This document shows, one piece after another, positions 23,558-32,728 of a stretch of DNA of 60,580 nt (positions are counted from its first letter, which is position 1; each line of letters opens with the position of its first letter). Source of the DNA: Pseudomonadota bacterium (GTDB lineage Bacteria > Pseudomonadota > Gammaproteobacteria > Berkiellales > Berkiellaceae). Under the pieces are notes generated by a model. That model did no database searches. It had not been told where the DNA came from and saw only the letters and a program-made list of their open reading frames with translations. A program made the position numbers and the translations under genes. The stretch covers positions 1-60,580 of the forward strand of contig JAFECR010000007.1 of the NCBI GenBank assembly GCA_018242045.1, written 5' to 3'.

Positions 23558-23754
23558 AAAAGTTACCTATAAAATCTCCGCTTTCGCGGGTAAAGTTCCC
23601 CTCGCCAATGTTAGAAACGGTTTAACTGTAAACAGCACTGGTTTAGCTCCGTACGCCTGTTTAACTATTTACCGCAGTGCTTGGAACTGAGGCGGCATTC
23701 CAAGGTGCCTATCTATTCGCTTCTAATGTAGTCTTAAACTTTTCAGGTTAAGAC
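23558..23754 (-). ncRNA. HEARO / omega RNA of IscB
   Basis: The ~200 bases upstream of iscB, read on the minus strand, fold as expected for HEARO RNA. There is a hairpin at 23731-23754 (GTCTTAA/TTAAGAC). CTTGGAA/TTCCAAG encloses a GCCGCC loop that can pair with the following CTGCGG as a pseudoknot. TAAACAG/CTGTTTA (23657-23663 with 23629-23635) forms another stem, then GAGGGGAAC, and CCGC-GAAA-GCGG at 23578-23589 just before the start codon. In IscB systems the guide lies at the RNA 5' end and comes from the flanking sequence, so here it would come from the end of the permease gene (about 23750-23775). Confidence 0.8.
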
Positions 23755-25013
23755 TGAGGCTGGTCAACATCGAAGCTTGAAGTTTCCTTCAAGCTTCCGG
23801 CTTTAGCCAGGAGCAGTTGACATTGATTGAAACACTCAATGCCTATTACCAGCATAAAGAAAATAACGGTTAACACAATAAGCGGTTTTCCACCGATGAT
23901 TTGTAAGGGCCTTGGCGTGTTGAGGCGATAACGTCCTTGCCATGCCATAATGGCAGGTAAAATGCCAAGTAATATTGCTACAAAAATGCCGGCAAAACTT
24001 AAAGCAAAAGTAAACCCTTTTGGCATGAAGATAATAAAGCCAAGCGGTGGGCCAAAGGTGACAAGCGAAAGCCATAATCTTGTTTTGAGACGTTTTGCAA
24101 TATGCAGGCCATCGGCTAAAAAATCAAACAAAGACAAAGTCACCCCAAGTAATGAGGTTGCTAAGGCAAAAATCGAAAAATAGATGGAAGCATGCGTGAT
24201 CAGATTATTATTTAACAAGGTTTTTAGTGCGGCGGTCACATCTGTTGCCGCATGGCCATGCTGTTGGATTTGTAGCAAGCCAGGATTTCCAGATAAGGGA
24301 ATTGTTCCCAAAATGGCCGATTCCCAGATGATATAAACAATTAAAGGGAAAAGGCTGCCAATTAAAACCACGTAGAGCAATTGACGCGGTTTGCCATGTA
24401 AGTAATCAGTCAGGGTAGGCACCACAATAGCAGAGCCAAAGGCAGTAATAATGAGTGGTAAGGGGCGCAGATCAAGTGTATTTACTTGGATAAATAGCGA
24501 GGTTAACTGCATGTGTTCGAAGACAACAAAAAGTAAAGTCGCAAAAGCCCCGATAAGGCCAATCATCAACAGGCGATTTATCCAATCGGTCACCGCGGTG
24601 CCGAGTAAAATGATGAACATGGTGAGAAGCGTGGCAATCAGAGCACTTTCAAAAGGGGAAAGTTTGAGATTGAAAAGCTGAAATCCTTGTACAATCCAGG
24701 CACCAACGCCGGATAAATAGGCAGCCGTTAAAGCATATAAAAGCACAAGGTAGATGCACCAAGTGATATATTTTCCAATGCTACCGAGGGTTTTTTCTGC
24801 CATCGAAATGAGGTTGCAACCATAGCCAACCATTAAGTTGACTTCTAGAAGATAGAGTGCGCCAACGGTCATAAATACCCAACACAGCCCATAAATAATA
24901 AGAGTTTGAATAAACCCAAGATGTGCCGTAATGACGGGTAGGGCAAGCACTGCTGCACCAATTGCAGTGCCTGCAATCAGTGCAACGCCGCCAATTGCGT
25001 TTTTAAGAGACAT
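23748..25013 (-). CDS. Aromatic/hydroxy amino acid permease (TyrP/Mtr family)
   Basis: The 421-residue membrane protein has about 11 hydrophobic segments. The HAAAP-family N-terminus is GGVALIAGTAIGAAVLALPV, and GSAIVVPTLTDYLHG and ALATSLLGVTLSLFDFLADGL lie farther in. It is a proton-coupled importer, most likely of tyrosine or tryptophan; specificity cannot be read from sequence. Its last codons carry a perfect 11-bp hairpin (23772-23797) and run into the IscB element, so the C-terminal ~15 residues may derive from the element. Confidence 0.85.
   Translation of the reverse strand: MSLKNAIGGVALIAGTAIGAAVLALPVITAHLGFIQTLIIYGLCWVFMTVGALYLLEVNLMVGYGCNLISMAEKTLGSIGKYITWCIYLVLLYALTAAYLSGVGAWIVQGFQLFNLKLSPFESALIATLLTMFIILLGTAVTDWINRLLMIGLIGAFATLLFVVFEHMQLTSLFIQVNTLDLRPLPLIITAFGSAIVVPTLTDYLHGKPRQLLYVVLIGSLFPLIVYIIWESAILGTIPLSGNPGLLQIQQHGHAATDVTAALKTLLNNNLITHASIYFSIFALATSLLGVTLSLFDFLADGLHIAKRLKTRLWLSLVTFGPPLGFIIFMPKGFTFALSFAGIFVAILLGILPAIMAWQGRYRLNTPRPLQIIGGKPLIVLTVIFFMLVIGIECFNQCQLLLAKAGSLKETSSFDVDQPQS
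23772..23797. repeat. Perfect hairpin at the end of the permease gene
   Basis: GAAGCTTGAAG (23772-23782), loop TTTC, and CTTCAAGCTTC (23787-23797) form an uninterrupted 11-bp stem inside the last coding bases. It could be a terminator stem for the permease or part of the IscB element's left end. Confidence 0.6.
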
Positions 25014-25029
25014 AAATGGCCTTTGCTAT

Positions 25030-25989
25030 TTAAGAGTTTTTATGAGTTAGCGCATGATTTTGTTGGGTAAAAGCAATTGCTGCACCTAGCCAGCCTAAAC
25101 ACGCACTCGCTGCTAGGAGCAACACTGTATCGTAGAATTTTAAATTTTCCAAGAAAAACAGCTCATCAAATAAGCTGCCCAAGGTTTTTGCCTGGCTAGA
25201 TAACAGATAAATCATAAGATTAACGACAATAACGCCTAAAGCGCCCCCGAGGCTGCCATAAAGTATGCCACGATATAAAAAAGGCCGCCGAATAAAAGCA
25301 GTGGTGGCTCCGATTAAATTGAGGACTTCAATCTCATCTTTATGCCTTTCTAAACTTAAGCGAATGGTATTGGCGACCATTAAAACAACCCCAAAACCAA
25401 TGATGCAATATAGACTCAGGGCTAAGGTTTTTATCAGAGATAAAAAAGCATTGAGTTTGTTTACCCATTCATAATCAAAAACAGTTTTAATCACCCGAGG
25501 AAGATTTGCCAAAGATGTTTGCATTTTTTGGATTTGTTGTTTTGATGCTTTATTATCAATTTCTATGCTAATGACACCAGGTAAAGGGTTTTCAGGAAGT
25601 AAATCCAGCATGTCCTTCAGATCGGAAGTTTGTTTGAATTCCTGCAGTGCTTTTTCAGGAGAAACGTAAGTTGTTTTTTCCACAAAAGGGTAAGCATTCA
25701 CCTGCACCAAAATGGCATCAATTTGTGCTTTAGTGCTTGCGTTGTCAACATAGATAGATAATGCGCTACCTTTGTCCCAAGTGTGGCTTAGGTTTTGTAC
25801 ATTTTTAATAAACCAAAGCAACGCTACGGGAAAAGATAAGCACATCCCAATAGCGGCCATGGTGATGAATGAGGCAAAAGGGGTGAGACATAAATTACGA
25901 AAGCTGAGTTTAAGTGCATTAAAATGTGAACGTAAATAATTAACAAACAAAGGCAGTATGTTAAGAGGCTGATTTTTTTGGCTAGTCAT
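25030..25989 (-). CDS. ftsX: Cell division protein FtsX
   Basis: The product is about 320 residues. It has an N-terminal membrane segment (ASFITMAAIGMCLSFPVALLWF), a periplasmic domain with SIYVDNASTKAQID and LPENPLPGVISIEI, and three C-terminal membrane helices with the FtsX motif ERHKDEIEVLNLIGAT. FtsX forms the FtsEX complex that couples division to cell-wall hydrolases. ATG at 25989 overlaps the ftsE stop by eight bases; an alternative ATG is at 26001. It is the last gene of ftsY-ftsE-ftsX. Confidence 0.93.
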   Translation of the reverse strand: MTSQKNQPLNILPLFVNYLRSHFNALKLSFRNLCLTPFASFITMAAIGMCLSFPVALLWFIKNVQNLSHTWDKGSALSIYVDNASTKAQIDAILVQVNAYPFVEKTTYVSPEKALQEFKQTSDLKDMLDLLPENPLPGVISIEIDNKASKQQIQKMQTSLANLPRVIKTVFDYEWVNKLNAFLSLIKTLALSLYCIIGFGVVLMVANTIRLSLERHKDEIEVLNLIGATTAFIRRPFLYRGILYGSLGGALGVIVVNLMIYLLSSQAKTLGSLFDELFFLENLKFYDTVLLLAASACLGWLGAAIAFTQQNHALTHKNS

Positions 25990-26686
25990 GTACAGTCTCA
26001 TGTTGCAAGTTTAACGCAGTATGTTTGTGGACTTTTTTGATAATATTACCCTGGGAAAGATGAATTTTAGGATATTGAAAATGTTCTAAAAGCGTTACAT
26101 CATGTGAGGCTATCACCACTGTGACACCCACTTGATGAAATCGTTCAAACAATTTGATAATTTCTAAGGAAAGTTCTGGATCTAAATTGCCGGTGGGCTC
26201 ATCAGCCAAAAGAAGGCGTGGTTTGTGCACAACGGCTCTTGCGATACCGACCCGTTGTTGTTCTCCTTCAGAAAGGGTGGGTGGTTTTTGCAGCTCTTTA
26301 TCAAGCAGACCCACTCTTTCAAGGGCAGCTCTGACGCGCCTTGCAATATCGTTGCGATCATAACCTGCAATGACCAAAGGCATGGCGACATTCTCAAAAA
26401 TGGTATAATTGTTGAGTAATTTAGGGTTTTGGGTAATATACCCTAAATGCCGACGATAATAAGGAATTTTGCGTTGCTTTATTTGATTGATTGGTTTGCC
26501 ACTGACCATGATTTGGCCTCGCGTGGGAAGCTCAAGCAAAGCAATAAGTTTTAACAATGTGGATTTACCGGCGCCTGAATGGCCTCTGAGAAATACCATC
26601 TCTCCTTGAGGTATTTCTAAAGAAATATTATTAAGGGCTATTTGTCCGTTAGGGTACTTTTTAGTGACATTAGTCAAAGTGATCAC
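25982..26686 (-). CDS. ftsE: Cell division ATP-binding protein FtsE
   Basis: The 234-residue ABC ATPase has Walker A GHSGAGKST at about 35-43, the signature LSEGEQQRVGIARA, Walker B LLLADEPTGNLD and a switch histidine in VIASHD. It is the ATPase partner of FtsX. It lies 89 bp downstream of ftsY and overlaps ftsX. The C-terminus (KKVHKHTALNLQHETVHD) is slightly longer than usual. Confidence 0.95.
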   Translation of the reverse strand: MITLTNVTKKYPNGQIALNNISLEIPQGEMVFLRGHSGAGKSTLLKLIALLELPTRGQIMVSGKPINQIKQRKIPYYRRHLGYITQNPKLLNNYTIFENVAMPLVIAGYDRNDIARRVRAALERVGLLDKELQKPPTLSEGEQQRVGIARAVVHKPRLLLADEPTGNLDPELSLEIIKLFERFHQVGVTVVIASHDVTLLEHFQYPKIHLSQGNIIKKVHKHTALNLQHETVHD

Positions 26687-26775
26687 AAAGTGAATCCTCT
26701 TAGTAATCAGCCAATTTCATCATATCTAACTTATAGTGCATTACCAATAATCCACAATAAGTTAGCTTTCTTGTT

Positions 26776-27900
26776 CTAATATGCGTTTTCTTCGAATAAG
26801 GCATTAACAAAATCATTGGCATCAAAAGGACGAAGATCTTCCAGTTGCTCACCAACACCAATAAAGCGAATAGGTAGATTCAGTTTATTCGCAATGGCAA
26901 AAATGATCCCCCCTTTGGCGGTTCCATCTAGTTTGGTGAGTGTAATGCCGGTGACACCTAAGGCTTCATGAAATTTTTGGGCTTGTATTAGGGCGTTTTG
27001 GCCTATGCCGGCGTCTAAAACTAACATCACCTCATGTGGTGCACTGGGGTCTAACTTTTGTAAAACTCTTTTGACTTTTTTGAGCTCATCCATGAGGTTG
27101 TCACGAGTATGAAGGCGCCCAGCAGTATCGGCAATCAGCATATCCATGCCACGTGCTTTGGCAGATTGTAAGGCATCAAAAATAACAGAGGCACTGTCGG
27201 CACCGGTATGTTGTGCTAACACGGGCACCTGATTGCGCTCACCCCATATTTGCAATTGTTCAATGGCGGCTGCTCTAAAGGTGTCTCCAGCGGCAAGCAT
27301 GACTGAAAGCCCGCCTTGTTGAAAACGTTTGGCTAATTTACCAATGGTGGTTGTTTTTCCTGCCCCATTGACCCCTATCATCAGCAAAACAAAGGGCGAT
27401 TGATTTGGTGCGAGAGTGAGTGGTTGTTGGCAAGGCTGTAGTATTTGCACTAAGGTTTTTTTTAACGCTGCAAAGACAGCTTGCGCGTCTTTTATTTCCT
27501 GACGAGATATTCCTAAGGTGAGGGTTTTAATAATATATTTGGTGGCTTCAACACCGACATCTGCTTGCAAAAGATGTGATTCTAGATCAGCGAGTAAGGC
27601 AGCATCGATTTCTTTCTTGCCTAAGAAAAGCGTTGCAATGCCTTGGGTGAAATTATGACGGGTACGGCTTAAAGAAGTTTTAAGACGTTTAAACCAGGAT
27701 GTTTTTGTTTGCGTGTCTTGCGCTGCATTGTCTTGCGCTGCATTGTCTTGCATTGCATTGTCTTGCGCTGTTTCGTTTTGAACGATTTCACGCTCTGGTG
27801 AAGGATCTGATTGATTTGGTAGCGCAGCTTGTTCAAGTTGCGTACTAGGTGGTTTATCAGACCCCCCTTCGTTTTTCTTACGACGAAAGAATTTTAGCAT
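26776..27900 (-). CDS. ftsY: Signal recognition particle receptor FtsY
   Basis: The 374-residue GTPase has an acidic N-terminal region (~1-80), then the N domain and the G domain. The G motifs are [38 protein letters not shown] and [10 protein letters not shown]. It docks SRP-bound ribosomes at the inner membrane. The N-terminal region holds a short tandem repeat of [14 protein letters not shown] (about 27715-27770), absent from standard FtsY and probably variable in copy number. First gene of ftsYEX, divergent from the M16 peptidases. Confidence 0.95.
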   Translation of the reverse strand: MLKFFRRKKNEGGSDKPPSTQLEQAALPNQSDPSPEREIVQNETAQDNAMQDNAAQDNAAQDTQTKTSWFKRLKTSLSRTRHNFTQGIATLFLGKKEIDAALLADLESHLLQADVGVEATKYIIKTLTLGISRQEIKDAQAVFAALKKTLVQILQPCQQPLTLAPNQSPFVLLMIGVNGAGKTTTIGKLAKRFQQGGLSVMLAAGDTFRAAAIEQLQIWGERNQVPVLAQHTGADSASVIFDALQSAKARGMDMLIADTAGRLHTRDNLMDELKKVKRVLQKLDPSAPHEVMLVLDAGIGQNALIQAQKFHEALGVTGITLTKLDGTAKGGIIFAIANKLNLPIRFIGVGEQLEDLRPFDANDFVNALFEENAY

Positions 27901-27992
27901 AATATAACCTAATCGTGGGTTGTGGCTTAAATAAGAAAATAGGGTATCCTACCATTAGGAGATCTTAGGTAAAGAGTTTGTGGTGCTAATAT

Positions 27993-29342
27993 ATGAAAAC
28001 ATGGATGAAAAAACAAGTTAGTTTACTATTTTTAATTTTAATAGGTTGGAGTTCACAGGGCAGTTGTATGGAAAAAGCAGTCACTGTAGAAAAGAAGTTG
28101 GATAACGGCCTCAAGGTTGTGGTCAGAGAAGATCATCGTGCCCCGGTTGTTGTCGCTCAAATTTGGTACAAAGTTGGCTCGACCAAGGAACGTCGCGGTA
28201 ACACCGGTGTTTCGCACGCTTTAGAGCATATGATGTTTCAAGGGACACCCACTTTACCAGGAGATGGATTTGCCGGATTAATATCGCAATATGGCGGTCG
28301 TAATAATGCTTTTACAGGGGAGGATTACACAGCCTATTACGAGGAATTGGATACAGCTAATTTGGCGGTGAGCTTTGAAGCAGAAGCTGATCGCATGCAG
28401 AATTTGATATTGTCTCCAGAAGCGTTTGCTAAAGAAATACAAGTGGTCATAGAAGAACGTCGAACGCGTACTCAGGATAATCCTCAAAATTTTACCTGGG
28501 AACGATTTATGGCCACAGCAAATCCAACCGGGCCTTATCACAACCCAGTTATTGGCTGGCAGGACGATTTAGATCAAATGACGATTGAAGATCTTCGTGA
28601 TTGGTACCAAAAATGGTATGCCCCCAATAATGCCACTTTAGTTGTGGTTGGGGATGTTAATGCAGAAAATGTCTTTGCTTTGGCTGAACGTTATTTTGGA
28701 AAAATTCCATCCAGACAATTGCCGGTAGATAAACCTTTAAAAGAAATCCCAGCCATGGGGGAAAAACGTATCAAAGTGTCATTACCCGCCAAGCTCCCCT
28801 ATATGATTTGGGGATATGATGTGCCAACTTTAAAATCTACCGACCAAGAAAGCGATGCCTATGCCTTAGTGTTAACCAGTGCCTTGTTAGATGGTGGTGA
28901 AAGCGCTCGTTTGCAACGTGATTTAATAAGAGGGCAGCAAGTGGCGTCCAGTGTTGGCACCCACTATGATGTGTTTAAACCCTTTGCTACTCAATTTGTT
29001 TTTGTCGGGATCCCGGCTGAAGGGCATACCACATCAGAATTAGAAGAAAAGATCCAAGAACAGATCCAATTACTCAAAACGCAATTAGTGAGTGCTGAGG
29101 AACTTCAAAAGGCTAAAACGCAACTACTTGCTCAAGAAGTTTTTGAAAAAGACTCCATGTCTGATCAGGCCACTTTGCTTGGGTTACTAGAAACGGTTGG
29201 GCTTTCGTGGCCTGTTGCTGATTCGTTTGTAGAAAAAATTAAAGCAGTGACACCCGAACAAATACAGCACGTTGCGCAAAAGTATTTTGATCCTCAGCGC
29301 TTAACCGTCGCTGAATTGGTACCAGAAAAGACTGCTCATTAA
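27993..29342 (+). CDS. M16 zinc peptidase, catalytic subunit
   Basis: The 449-residue protein starts with a signal peptide (KKQVSLLFLILIGWSSQGSC). It carries the inverted zinc motif H75-A-L-E-H79 in SHALEHMMFQG and a downstream EERR segment that supplies the third ligand. It is probably a periplasmic peptidase. The next gene encodes a related protein without the zinc motif. Such catalytic/non-catalytic M16 pairs form heterodimers in which the second subunit supplies the Arg-Tyr substrate contacts. Gene order upstream of rsmD is common in gammaproteobacteria. Confidence 0.9.
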   Translation: MKTWMKKQVSLLFLILIGWSSQGSCMEKAVTVEKKLDNGLKVVVREDHRAPVVVAQIWYKVGSTKERRGNTGVSHALEHMMFQGTPTLPGDGFAGLISQYGGRNNAFTGEDYTAYYEELDTANLAVSFEAEADRMQNLILSPEAFAKEIQVVIEERRTRTQDNPQNFTWERFMATANPTGPYHNPVIGWQDDLDQMTIEDLRDWYQKWYAPNNATLVVVGDVNAENVFALAERYFGKIPSRQLPVDKPLKEIPAMGEKRIKVSLPAKLPYMIWGYDVPTLKSTDQESDAYALVLTSALLDGGESARLQRDLIRGQQVASSVGTHYDVFKPFATQFVFVGIPAEGHTTSELEEKIQEQIQLLKTQLVSAEELQKAKTQLLAQEVFEKDSMSDQATLLGLLETVGLSWPVADSFVEKIKAVTPEQIQHVAQKYFDPQRLTVAELVPEKTAH

Positions 29343-29354
29343 GGATATTACCAC

Positions 29355-30905
29355 ATGGCTGTGAATTTCAAGTTAACAACGCAACAATTAAAATGGTTAA
29401 AAATTGTTATGTCTGCGTTTGTTGTGATTGCTATCATTTTAATCGCGATAAACCGATATACCAAATCAGATGAAAATCAAACAACACAGGAATTCGATAA
29501 TATGTTGGGAATAAAAGGCAATCGTGTTGAAGATTTGAAAAATTATCAAACCATTGAAGGTGTACTCAATATCCAACATTGGCTAACCGATACCGGCGTT
29601 AAGGTTTACTTTGTTCCAGTTAAAACCATTCCTATGGTTGATATAGAAGTTATTTTTGATGCGGGTGCTGCTCGAGATGAAAATAAAGGTGGGTTGGCTT
29701 ATTTAACCAATGCACTGTTAGCAGATGGCACAGCGCAATTAACTGCTGATCAAGTCGCTGCAAATTTTGATAACGTCGGTGCCTTATTTCAAGCAGAATC
29801 TCAACGAGATATGGCAGTGATACATTTACGAAGTTTGTCTGATCCAAAACAATTTTTGCCAGCCGTGAAAACCTTAGAAGCTATTTTAACGCAACCCAGT
29901 TTTCCAGAAAGTGGTTTTAAACGTGAACAACAAAAAGCCTTAAGCGCTTTAAAACAACAAGCGCAACGCCCGCAGCAAGTGGCAAGCAGGGCTTTTTATT
30001 CATTACTTTATCAAGGTCAACCTTATGCGAATTGGGTGTTAGGAGATGAGGCTTCTATTAATGCGTTGACTGTGGCAGATCTTAGGGCCTTTTATGAAAA
30101 ATATTATGTTGCAGAAAATACCACAGTTGCGATTGTGGGCGATCTCTCTACTCAAGAAGCCGATGCCATTGCACAAGCCTTGACGAATCAATTGCCTAAA
30201 GGAAAAGCTGCGAACTTGTTGCCGCTTGTCCAAGATTTGAAAGAAGGTACTTTAAAGAAAATAGCTTTTCCTTCGGCACAAACCACCATTTTAATGGGAC
30301 AGCCAGGCATTAAACGAGGCGATCCTGATTATTATCCTTTGATGGTAGGAAATCATATTTTAGGAGGCAATGGTTCTGTAACCCGAATTTTTGATATTAT
30401 TCGAAATCAGCACGGCTTAGCCTATTCAGCCTATAGTTACTTTATTCCCATGCATGAACGAGGTCCTTTTGTTTTAGGATGCCAGACCAGAAACGATCAA
30501 GCGGATAAAGCACGAAATTTAATGGCGACGCTCGTTAAAGATTTTGTCGATAACGGGCCCAGTGACAAAGAACTTGAACAAGCTAAACAAAATTTGCTTG
30601 GGGGATATGTTCTCCAATTTGATAGTAATGCTTCCATTTGCCATGAAATCGGTGCTTTAGGCTTTTATAATTTGCCCTTAGATTATTTTAATCAATATAA
30701 GATGGAAGTGAATAAGATCACCAATGAAGATATTAAAGCAGCTTTTCGCAAACACATTATCCCGGAAAATATGGCCGTGGTGATGGTTGGGGGCGAAGAA
30801 ACTAATAAAGAAAAAGACAAAGAAAAAGTAGAAAAAAAAGACGCACCACCTAAGCAAGATATTCATCAAGATTTAGAAAGTGCGCCGCGTGGTGCCGAAG
30901 GATAA
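29355..30905 (+). CDS. M16 peptidase-like protein, non-catalytic subunit
   Basis: The 516-residue protein has one N-terminal membrane segment (IVMSAFVVIAIILIAI), so it is probably anchored with its body in the periplasm. The place of HxxEH reads GGLAYLTNALLADGT, with no zinc ligands. The C-terminal half has the R/Y-type segment QHGLAYSAYSYF expected of the partner subunit. A charged Lys/Glu-rich tail ends the protein. It follows the catalytic gene by 12 bp and probably forms a heterodimer with it. Confidence 0.88.
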   Translation: MAVNFKLTTQQLKWLKIVMSAFVVIAIILIAINRYTKSDENQTTQEFDNMLGIKGNRVEDLKNYQTIEGVLNIQHWLTDTGVKVYFVPVKTIPMVDIEVIFDAGAARDENKGGLAYLTNALLADGTAQLTADQVAANFDNVGALFQAESQRDMAVIHLRSLSDPKQFLPAVKTLEAILTQPSFPESGFKREQQKALSALKQQAQRPQQVASRAFYSLLYQGQPYANWVLGDEASINALTVADLRAFYEKYYVAENTTVAIVGDLSTQEADAIAQALTNQLPKGKAANLLPLVQDLKEGTLKKIAFPSAQTTILMGQPGIKRGDPDYYPLMVGNHILGGNGSVTRIFDIIRNQHGLAYSAYSYFIPMHERGPFVLGCQTRNDQADKARNLMATLVKDFVDNGPSDKELEQAKQNLLGGYVLQFDSNASICHEIGALGFYNLPLDYFNQYKMEVNKITNEDIKAAFRKHIIPENMAVVMVGGEETNKEKDKEKVEKKDAPPKQDIHQDLESAPRGAEG

Positions 30906-30908
30906 GCG

Positions 30909-31490
30909 GTGTCAAGGGAAGGAAGTATTCGCATCATTGGGGGAAAATGGCGCGGACGATTGCTTAAAGTGTTAGATGCCCCAGGATTGCGCCCTACCCC
31001 AGACAGGATCCGTGAAACTTTGTTCAATTGGTTAGGAACAGCGCTTTTCGATGCAAGATGCTTAGATCTTTTTGCAGGTACAGGTGCGCTAGGTTTTGAA
31101 GCATTATCTCGCGGTGCCAAACATGTTATTTTTGTTGATAAATATCCGCCAGCTATTCAGATGATTCAAAAAAGTGTGCAAGTGCTTGATGCGCAAACAA
31201 GTTGTGACATCGTGCGTGCCAGTGCTATCAACTATTTAAATATGCTTAAAGAAAAAGAAGAAAAAGTATTGGATATTATCTTTTTAGATCCGCCCTTTGC
31301 TTCTAATCTGTTAAAACAAAGTTTTGAATGTTTAGCCAGCAGCCATCTGGTAAATGAGAAGACATTGTTATATGCAGAAGCACCTTCCTTATTATGCCAA
31401 CAAGATATACCCAGTCATTGGTTATTGCTTAAGGCAAAAATGACCGGTGAGGTCGCTTATCACCTTATTCAAGGGAGACCACCAGCATGA
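30909..31490 (+). CDS. rsmD: 16S rRNA m2G966 methyltransferase
   Basis: The 193-residue protein has IRIIGGKWRGRLL and LRPTPDRIRETLFNWL, the RsmD N-terminus. SAM motif CLDLFAGTGALGFEALSRGA and the catalytic DPPF in IFLDPPFAS follow. It methylates G966 in 16S rRNA. The start is GTG at 30909, three bases after the M16 stop, and the stop overlaps cca by four bases, so translation is probably coupled. Confidence 0.93.
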   Translation: MSREGSIRIIGGKWRGRLLKVLDAPGLRPTPDRIRETLFNWLGTALFDARCLDLFAGTGALGFEALSRGAKHVIFVDKYPPAIQMIQKSVQVLDAQTSCDIVRASAINYLNMLKEKEEKVLDIIFLDPPFASNLLKQSFECLASSHLVNEKTLLYAEAPSLLCQQDIPSHWLLLKAKMTGEVAYHLIQGRPPA

Positions 31491-32725
31491 AATGTTATTT
31501 AGTTGGCGGTGCGGTGCGCGATGAGCTTTTGGGATTGACAGTACATGAGCGTGATTGGGTGGTAGTGGGTGCTTCGCAAGATGAAATGCTGAATAAACAT
31601 TTTGTGCCGGTAGGGAAGTTTTTTCCAGTTTTTTTACATCCAGAAACGAAAGAAGAATACGCACTTGCTCGGCTTGAACGAAAAGTGGGTGGCGGCTACC
31701 ATGGTTTTACCTTTGATAGCAGTACCACCGTCACTCTCGAAGAAGACCTTAAAAGGCGCGATCTCACTATCAATGCTATGGCGAAAACGCAAGAGGGCGT
31801 CATTATTGATCCCTTTGATGGTCAAACAGATCTAAAAAATAAGATATTGCGCCATGTTTCACAGGCTTTTATTGAAGATCCCGTGCGTGTATTAAGGGTG
31901 GCACGCTTTGCTGCGCGTTTTGCCCCACTGGGATTTACTGTTGCACCAGAGACGTTGGCCTTGATGGAACAAATGGTTAATAATGGCGAGCTTGATTTTT
32001 TAGTGCCAGAAAGGGTCTGGCAAGAATGTGTTAAAGCGTTATCCTCATCAAAACCAGTTGCTTTTATTCAAACTTTACGTCAATGCAAAGCGTTGCAAAC
32101 GCTTTTTCCCGAAATAGATGCGCTTTATGGTGTACCCCAAAATGAAGTGCATCACCCTGAAATTGATACAGGTGTGCACATAGAATTGGTATTGGCACAA
32201 GCCACCCAATTAAGTAGCTCTCCAGAAGTGCGTTTTGCAGCGCTTGTGCATGATGTTGGCAAAGCACTAACCGAAAAAGCATTATTGCCAAATCATCCTT
32301 TGCATGAGGAAAAAGGCGAAAGTATTGTTTTAAGCTTGTGCGAGCGGTTGCGCGTACCTGCTACTTTCCTGGGGCTTGCTCGTTTAATGACAAGATATCA
32401 TGGTGAGATCCATAGCTGCCTTAATAAAACACCGCAAGAGGTGTTGCAACTTTTAGAAAAATTAGATGCTTATCGAAGAACAGATAGGTTCGAGCAACTG
32501 TTATTGGCTTGTGAAGCGGATTTCAAAGGCCGTCCTGGTTATGAAACCAAATCCTATCTTTCTGGCATTTTTCTTAAAAAAGCATTTACTGCTTCTTTGA
32601 TAGATGTATCAGATATTGTTAAAGCACATCAAGAAAAAGGCGAATCCATCAAAAATGCAATTCATGCGGCAAGGCTTGTTGCTATTGCAAAGTTTAAAGA
32701 AACATATATCCCTGGTGATCCGTGA
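31487..32725 (+). CDS. cca: CCA-adding tRNA nucleotidyltransferase with HD domain
   Basis: The 412-residue enzyme has the class II nucleotidyltransferase motif VGGAVRDELLG, RRDLTINAMA, the ERxWxE-type segment (PERVWQE) and a C-terminal HD domain (FAALVHDVGKAL). It adds or repairs the 3' CCA of tRNAs. That matters here because the tRNA gene at 41027-41100 does not encode CCA. It overlaps rsmD by four bases and converges on midA. Confidence 0.94.
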   Translation: MKCYLVGGAVRDELLGLTVHERDWVVVGASQDEMLNKHFVPVGKFFPVFLHPETKEEYALARLERKVGGGYHGFTFDSSTTVTLEEDLKRRDLTINAMAKTQEGVIIDPFDGQTDLKNKILRHVSQAFIEDPVRVLRVARFAARFAPLGFTVAPETLALMEQMVNNGELDFLVPERVWQECVKALSSSKPVAFIQTLRQCKALQTLFPEIDALYGVPQNEVHHPEIDTGVHIELVLAQATQLSSSPEVRFAALVHDVGKALTEKALLPNHPLHEEKGESIVLSLCERLRVPATFLGLARLMTRYHGEIHSCLNKTPQEVLQLLEKLDAYRRTDRFEQLLLACEADFKGRPGYETKSYLSGIFLKKAFTASLIDVSDIVKAHQEKGESIKNAIHAARLVAIAKFKETYIPGDP

Positions 32726-32728
32726 GGA

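Larger units (their letters stand above)
22225..23812 (-). mobile_element. IscB element (IS200/IS605-type, no TnpA)
   Basis: The element holds the HEARO/omega RNA, then iscB, then a subterminal hairpin with a TTTA loop (22235-22254), as in IS200/IS605-type right ends. A weaker CCGGC-TTTA-GCCAGG hairpin near 23797-23811 could be the left end, which would put the end of the permease gene inside the element. The outer limits are therefore approximate. No TnpA transposase is present, so it is non-autonomous. Confidence 0.7.

Noticed and set aside
29355..30905. Loss of the zinc motif in the second M16 gene as a mutation
   Set aside because: Non-catalytic partners lacking HxxEH are normal in two-subunit M16 peptidases.
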